Assembly (NCBI GenBank): GCA_001313065.1
Contig: BBFD01000105.1
Coordinates: forward strand, 1 to 12,698
Source: Silvimonas sp. JCM 19000
GTDB lineage: Bacteria > Pseudomonadota > Gammaproteobacteria > Burkholderiales > Chitinibacteraceae
DNA length: 12,698 bases
Direction: 5' to 3'
The first letter of the stretch is position 1; every line of letters starts with the position of its first letter. Positions 8,026-12,698 of the stretch are shown here, in pieces. A program made the translations under genes and the position numbers. Under the pieces are notes generated by a model, which saw only the letters and a list, made by a program, of their open reading frames with translations, was not told the origin of the DNA and made no database searches.

Positions 8026-8940
8026 ATGGGCCAATTTATCCAACAGCTGATCAACGGGCTGACGCTGGGCGCAGTCTACGGCTTGATCGCGCTGGGCTAT
8101 ACGATGGTGTACGGCATCATCGGCATGATCAATTTCGCCCATGGCGATGTTTATATGGTGAGCGCCATTATGGCGGTCACGTTTATTACCTTGTTGTCCG
8201 CGCTGGGCATCAGCTCGGTGCCGCTGATGCTGGTGTTGGTGCTGGTGATTGTGATTGCGCTGACCTCGGTGTATGGCTGGACCGTGGAACGCACCGCCTA
8301 CCGGCCGCTGCGCAATTCCACCCGACTGGCCCCGCTGATTTCGGCCATCGGCATGTCCATTTTCTTGCAGAACATGGTGCAGATTACGCAAGGCGCGCGC
8401 GTCAAACCGGTGCCGACGCTGCTGCCGGGTTCGCTGGAACTATTTACCGCCGATGGTTACACCGTGCATCTGGCCTATACGCAAATCCTGATCGTGCTGG
8501 TGACGGTGGCGCTGCTGGTGGGCTTTACCGCGCTGATTACGCGCACTTCGTTTGGCCGCCAGCAACGCGCTTGCGAGCAAGACCGCACCATGACCGCGCT
8601 GCTGGGTATCAATGTCGATCGCACCATTTCGCTGACCTTTATGCTGGGCGCGGCGCTGGCTGCGGTGGCCGGCGTGATGGTGACTGTGTATTACGGCGTG
8701 GTCGATTTCTCGATTGGCTTTGTAGCCGGCATCAAGGCGTTTACCGCAGCGGTGCTCGGTGGCATCGGTTCTTTGCCGGGCGCGATGTTGGGCGGCTTGA
8801 TCATCGGCATGATCGAATCGTTCTGGAGCGCCTATCTGTCGCCTGAATATAAAGACGTCGCCACCTTTGTCATCCTGATTCTGGTGCTGATGTTCTGCCC
8901 CAGCGGCCTGCTGGGCCGTCCCGAAGTGGAGAAAGTCTGA
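8026..8940 (+). CDS. livH: Branched-chain amino acid ABC transporter permease LivH
   Basis: This inner-membrane permease is one half of the LivHM channel. It has 304 residues (E. coli LivH has 308) in a single uninterrupted frame. The N terminus MGQFIQQLINGLTLGAVYGL and the following ALGYTMVYGIIGMINFAHGD are family hallmarks. Other conserved parts are LISAIGMSIFLQN, the cytoplasmic EAA-like loop RACEQDRTMTALLGINVDR that contacts the ATPases, and AAVLGGIGSLPGAMLGGLII. About eight hydrophobic segments are seen. ATG 8026 is chosen because GGAG (8014-8017) lies eight bases upstream; GTG 8017 would overlap that site. The stop TGA (8938-8940) shares its A with the livM ATG, so translation is probably coupled. 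It has no A/T run of five or more, which is consistent with its intact frame. Confidence 0.95.
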   Translation: MGQFIQQLINGLTLGAVYGLIALGYTMVYGIIGMINFAHGDVYMVSAIMAVTFITLLSALGISSVPLMLVLVLVIVIALTSVYGWTVERTAYRPLRNSTRLAPLISAIGMSIFLQNMVQITQGARVKPVPTLLPGSLELFTADGYTVHLAYTQILIVLVTVALLVGFTALITRTSFGRQQRACEQDRTMTALLGINVDRTISLTFMLGAALAAVAGVMVTVYYGVVDFSIGFVAGIKAFTAAVLGGIGSLPGAMLGGLIIGMIESFWSAYLSPEYKDVATFVILILVLMFCPSGLLGRPEVEKV

Positions 8941-10224
8941 TGGGTCTCTTGATTACTCAACCCAAAGGCGCGGCACAGCGGCTGAAGGATGGCGTTGGCG
9001 CCGCCTTGATCGCGCTGGTGCTGGGCGTGCCGATGCTGGGCCTGGCCACTGCCGATGTGGCGGCGCGCTGGCGGTGATTACGCGCTGGCCGTTGCTGGCC
9101 GGTTTTGTGGGCGTGGTGTTTGTGGGGCGGCTGTTTTTTTTCAGTGGCTGATTGATATTTTCAGTTTGCGCAAAAAGCGGCGCGAACAAGCCAGACCCGC
9201 CGTGGCCAAAGCGCGGCCGTGGCTCACCTGGATTGGTTTTGCCGCGCTCGGCCTGGCGGTGATGCTGCCGATTGCGTTCTCGGGCAACCGTTACGTGATC
9301 GACACCGCCACCACGGTGCTGATCTACGTGATGTTGGGCTGGGGCCTGAATGTGGTGGTCGGCCTGGCGGGTTTGCTGGATCTGGGCTACGTGGCGTTCT
9401 ATGCGGTCGGGGCTTATAGCTATGGCTTGCTGTCGACGCATTTTGGCTGGGGTTTCTGGCAGACGCTGCCGGTGGCGGGTTTGCTGGCCGCCAGCTTTGG
9501 TCTGTTGCTGGGCTGGCCCACGCTGCGTTTGCGCGGTGATTATCTGGCCATCGTGACGCTGGGCTTTGGCGAAATCATCCGGCTGATTCTGCTTAACTGG
9601 ACCGAGTTTTCCGGTGGCCCCAATGGCGTTAATTCGATTCCGCGCCCCACCTTCTTTGGCTTGCCGTTCAAACCCGATAGCGACGATGGCGCCACCTTTG
9701 CCAGCTTTTTTTCCATCTGGAATATTCGCCGGACCATCGGGTGACGTTTTTTTGTATTACCTGATCCTGGCGCTGGCGCTGCTGACCAACCTGTTTGTTT
9801 CGCGCTTGCGCAAGCTGCCGGTGGGTCTGGCGTGGGAAGCGGTGCGCGAGGACGAGCTGGCATGTAAGGCCATGGGCATTAATGTGACCAATATCAAGCT
9901 GTCGGCCTTTGCCATCGGCGCGATGCTGGGCGGCTTTGCCGGGGTGTTTTTTTGCCGCACGCCAGGCTTTATTTCGCCCGAGAGTTTTGTGTTCTCAGAA
10001 TCAGCCACCATCCTCGCCATCGTGGTGCTGGGCGGCATGGGTAGCCAGTTGGGCGTGGTCATCGCCGCCTTGCTGCTGGTGGTGTTGCCGGAACTGGGCC
10101 GTGATTTCTCGGAATACCGCATGTTTTTTTGTTTGGCGCCGCCATGATTCTGATTATGGTGTGGCGCCCGGGCGGCATTATCGCCAAACGTGAACCGACC
10201 TTACGCTTGGGAGCTGCCGCATGA
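8940..10224 (+). CDS. livM: Branched-chain amino acid ABC transporter permease LivM (multiply frameshifted)
   Basis: This is the second permease subunit. Repaired, it has 425 residues, the same length I recall for E. coli LivM. Recognisable parts are [40 protein letters not shown], the EAA-like loop [58 protein letters not shown] and the end [13 protein letters not shown]. Seven indels disturb it: one G short at about 9059; T8 9134-9141 (two extra); T7 9706-9712 and T7 9747-9753 (two extra each); T7 9947-9953 (one extra) cancelled by one G short at about 9965; and T7 10124-10130 (two extra). Between 9712 and 9753 the true frame reads [15 protein letters not shown] 8940 overlaps the livH stop, and the TGA at 10222-10224 overlaps the livG ATG. 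The N-terminal extension with about two extra helices is normal for LivM. Confidence 0.92.
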
Positions 10225-11070
10225 GCGCCTTGAATCCGCACGACCCGGCCAGCCCCTTGCTGCTGGAAGTCGAAAACCTGACCATGCGCTTTGGCGGCCT
10301 GACCGCGCTCGACAATCTGTCGCTGCACGTGCCCGCAGGCAAAGTCACGTCGATCATCGGGCCCAACGGCGCCGGCAAGACCACGTTTTTTTTAACTGTC
10401 TGACCGGCTTTTACAAACCCACCGAAGGCAGCGTGCGCATGCATCATCCGCAGCACGGCCCGCTGCTGCTGAACCAGATGCCGTCGTACCACGTGGCGCG
10501 CAAAGCGGGTGTGGTGCGCACCTTCCAGAACATCCGGCTGTTTCCCAATATGACGGTGCTGGAAAACCTGATGGTGGCGCAGCACAACGCTTTGCAACAC
10601 GCGTCACGCTTTTCGCTGGCTGGCTTGTTCGGGCTCAAGGATTATCGCCAGGCGCGTGAAGCCGCCCTGGAAAAAAAAGCGCGCACCTGGTTAACGCGGC
10701 TTAACTTGCTGGACCGCGCCGATACCGTCACCGGCAATCTGTCTTATGGCACGCAACGGCGTATCGAAATTGCACGCGCCTTGTGTGTCGACCCGCTGTT
10801 GCTGTGCCTGGATGAACCGGCCGCTGGCTTGAATCCGCGCGAATCGGCCGAGCTGAACGAGCTGCTGCTGTATCTGTCGCGTGAACACGGCAAGGGCATC
10901 TTGCTGATCGAACACGATATGAGCGTGGTGATGCGCGTGTCCGATCATATTTGCGTGCTTAACTTTGGCCACAAAATCGCCGAAGGATCGCCGCAGCACA
11001 TTCAGCAAGATCCCAATGTGATCAAGGCCTATCTGGGCGAAGAAGACAAAGACACCGAGGAGGCTGCCGC

Positions 11071-11074
<4 letters not shown>
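10221..11074 (+). CDS. livG: Branched-chain amino acid ABC transporter ATPase LivG (frameshifted)
   Basis: This cytoplasmic ATPase powers LivHM together with LivF. Motifs in order are LTMRFGGLTALDNLSL (N-terminal strand and A-loop region), Walker A GPNGAGKTT, Q-loop VVRTFQNIRLFPNMTVLENL, signature LSYGTQRRIEIARAL, Walker B LLCLDEPAAGLNP and switch LLIEHDMSVVM. T8 at 10386-10393 sits where GKTTFFNCLTGFY needs T6, so two extra bases shift the frame right after Walker A. A8 at 10671-10678 (LEKKARTWL) keeps frame but gives one residue more than E. coli LivG (LDRAATWL), probably A5 plus three. Repaired length is about 282, with an N-terminal tail and an insertion near TEGSVRMHHPQHGP compared with E. 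coli (255). ATG 10221 overlaps the livM stop as ATGA, and the stop overlaps the livF start in the same way. Confidence 0.94.
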
Positions 11075-11800
<726 letters not shown>

Positions 11801-11815
11801 TGGCTGTCTATTCGA

Positions 11816-11840
11816 CGGGGGCTACGGCCCCCGTTTTTTT
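11816..11840 (+). terminator. Rho-independent terminator after livF
   Basis: CGGGGGC (11816-11822) pairs with GCCCCCG (11827-11833) around the tetraloop TACG (a C-UACG-G loop of the very stable UNCG type), followed by T7 (11834-11840). It starts 15 bases past the livF stop, 25 bases before the next start codon. Confidence 0.92.
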
Positions 11841-11864
11841 GTTGACTCTGCGCAAGAACTGATC

Positions 11865-12698
11865 ATGAAATTCAATCGATATGTGCTGTTTTTTATTGGC
11901 CTCGATGGCGTTGGTGGGGACGAATGTCGGGCTGGGCAAATCGATTGTGGTGGCAGTGCCGGTGATGCTGTTTGCGCTGCTGCGCTTTGTGATTGGTGTA
12001 GGCGTGCTGCTGCCGGTGTACAAACCGGCGCGCATGCGCGCAGTGCGTCGCAGCGAATGGCTGGCGCTGTTTTTTGCAGGCGCTGTTCGGCACCTTTCTG
12101 TTTACGCTGTTCATGCTGTACGGCGTGTCGCATACCAGCGCGCTGGCGGCGGGGGTAATCACCAGTACCATCCCGGCGGTGGTGATTTTGTTGTCGTGGC
12201 CGCTGCTGAAAGAACGGCCTGGCCCGCGAGCGATTCTGGCGGTGGCGCTGGCCATGGCGGGCATGCTGATCATCAACACCACGCGCGCGGCAGGCGGGGC
12301 CGAAACCTCGTTGCTGGGCAATGCGCTGGTGGCGGCGGCGGTGTGCTGCGAATCGATTTATGTGATCTTGAGCCGCCGTCTGACGCAAACCCTGCCCGCA
12401 ATCGAAATCTGCGCCTATACCATTTGATCGGCCTCGGTCTGATGTTGCCGCTGGGGCTATACGCGCTGTGGCACTTTGATTTGCACAGCGTTGATCCCGC
12501 CACCTGGTTACAGGTGGGCTGGTATGGCCTGGCCGCCAGCGTGTTGTCGTTCTGGTTATGGATGAAGGGCATACGCCACGTGCCGGCCCAATCGGCGGGC
12601 GTGTTTACGGCGGCGTTGCCGGTGGCGGCAGTGGCGTATGCGGTGATCTTTCTGCAAGAAAAACTGCTGCCGGTGCATGGCGTGGCGCTGGTGTGCGT
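11865..12698 (+). CDS. DMT superfamily transporter, EamA family (3' end outside window; frameshifted)
   Basis: This is a second inner-membrane drug/metabolite-type exporter, distinct in sequence from the one at 4796-5729. It starts MKFNRYVLFLLASMALVGTN once repaired. EamA features are the first-repeat segments FALLRFVIGVGVLLPV, FQALFGTFLFTLFMLYGVSH-like helix, SALAAGVITSTIPAVVILLS and ERPGPRAILAVALAMAGMLI, then the start of the second repeat (LVAAAVCCESIYVILSRRL) and GVFTAALPVAAVAYAVIFLQ. The frame breaks at T6 11889-11894 (one extra), T6 12070-12075 (one extra) and 12420-12421 (one C short: TATACCCATTTG read as TATACCATTTG). The remaining frame is open to the window end, lacking about the last helix. 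It lies after the livF terminator, so it is probably transcribed separately, though the gap of 64 bases leaves little room for a promoter. Substrate unknown. Confidence 0.85.

Noticed and set aside
9712..9753. Programmed ribosomal frameshifting in livM and livG
   Set aside because: The shifts needed are of several sizes (+1, +2, -1), occur in many unrelated genes and lack stimulatory structures. They follow run length, which fits sequence error better.

Overview
The window is GC-rich proteobacterial chromosome, roughly 60% GC by eye. The protein families and their closest remembered relatives (EfeB, Lrp, LivKHMGF) point to a betaproteobacterium, perhaps Neisseriales-like. That placement is an inference from protein resemblance and gene order, not a measurement.

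Layout. At 1-1132 (+) lies the 3' part of a dye-decolourising heme peroxidase/deferrochelatase gene (efeB type). A bidirectional terminator (1161-1197) separates it from a convergent small conserved-looking gene (1229-1534, -). A large minus-strand gene (1774-4339) encodes a TPR / coiled-coil / GAF / GGDEF diguanylate cyclase. After a gene-free stretch of about 450 bases comes a plus-strand block: a DMT/EamA-family exporter (4796-5729), an Lrp regulator (6012-6510), and a complete branched-chain amino acid ABC transporter: livK (6846-7946), terminator, livH (8026-8940), livM (8940-10224), livG (10221-11074), livF (11071-11800), terminator. A second DMT/EamA transporter (11865 onwards) runs off the end.

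How the genes fit together. LivK is the periplasmic binding protein, LivH and LivM are the permeases, and LivG and LivF are the ATPases. The four genes after livK are joined by stop/start overlaps (TGATG, ATGA, ATGA). A strong hairpin plus T tract sits between livK and livH and would favour excess binding protein. Lrp lies directly upstream and probably controls the import operon. A near-consensus Lrp site lies upstream of lrp itself. The exporter-regulator-importer order suggests amino acid homeostasis, but the exporter's substrate cannot be read from the sequence.

The most striking property of the window is that most genes are broken by small indels. Nearly every coding A/T run expected to be 5 to 7 long is lengthened by 1, 2 or 3 bases, and several GG, GGG or CCC runs are shortened by one. 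Restoring the frames gives full-length, well-conserved proteins; livM becomes 425 codons. I regard this as most probably systematic homopolymer error in the sequence rather than gene decay. Coordinates below therefore span whole genes, with each frame break stated. I did not find a convincing new biological system here. The regulatory structures around lrp and livK are the best candidates for follow-up.
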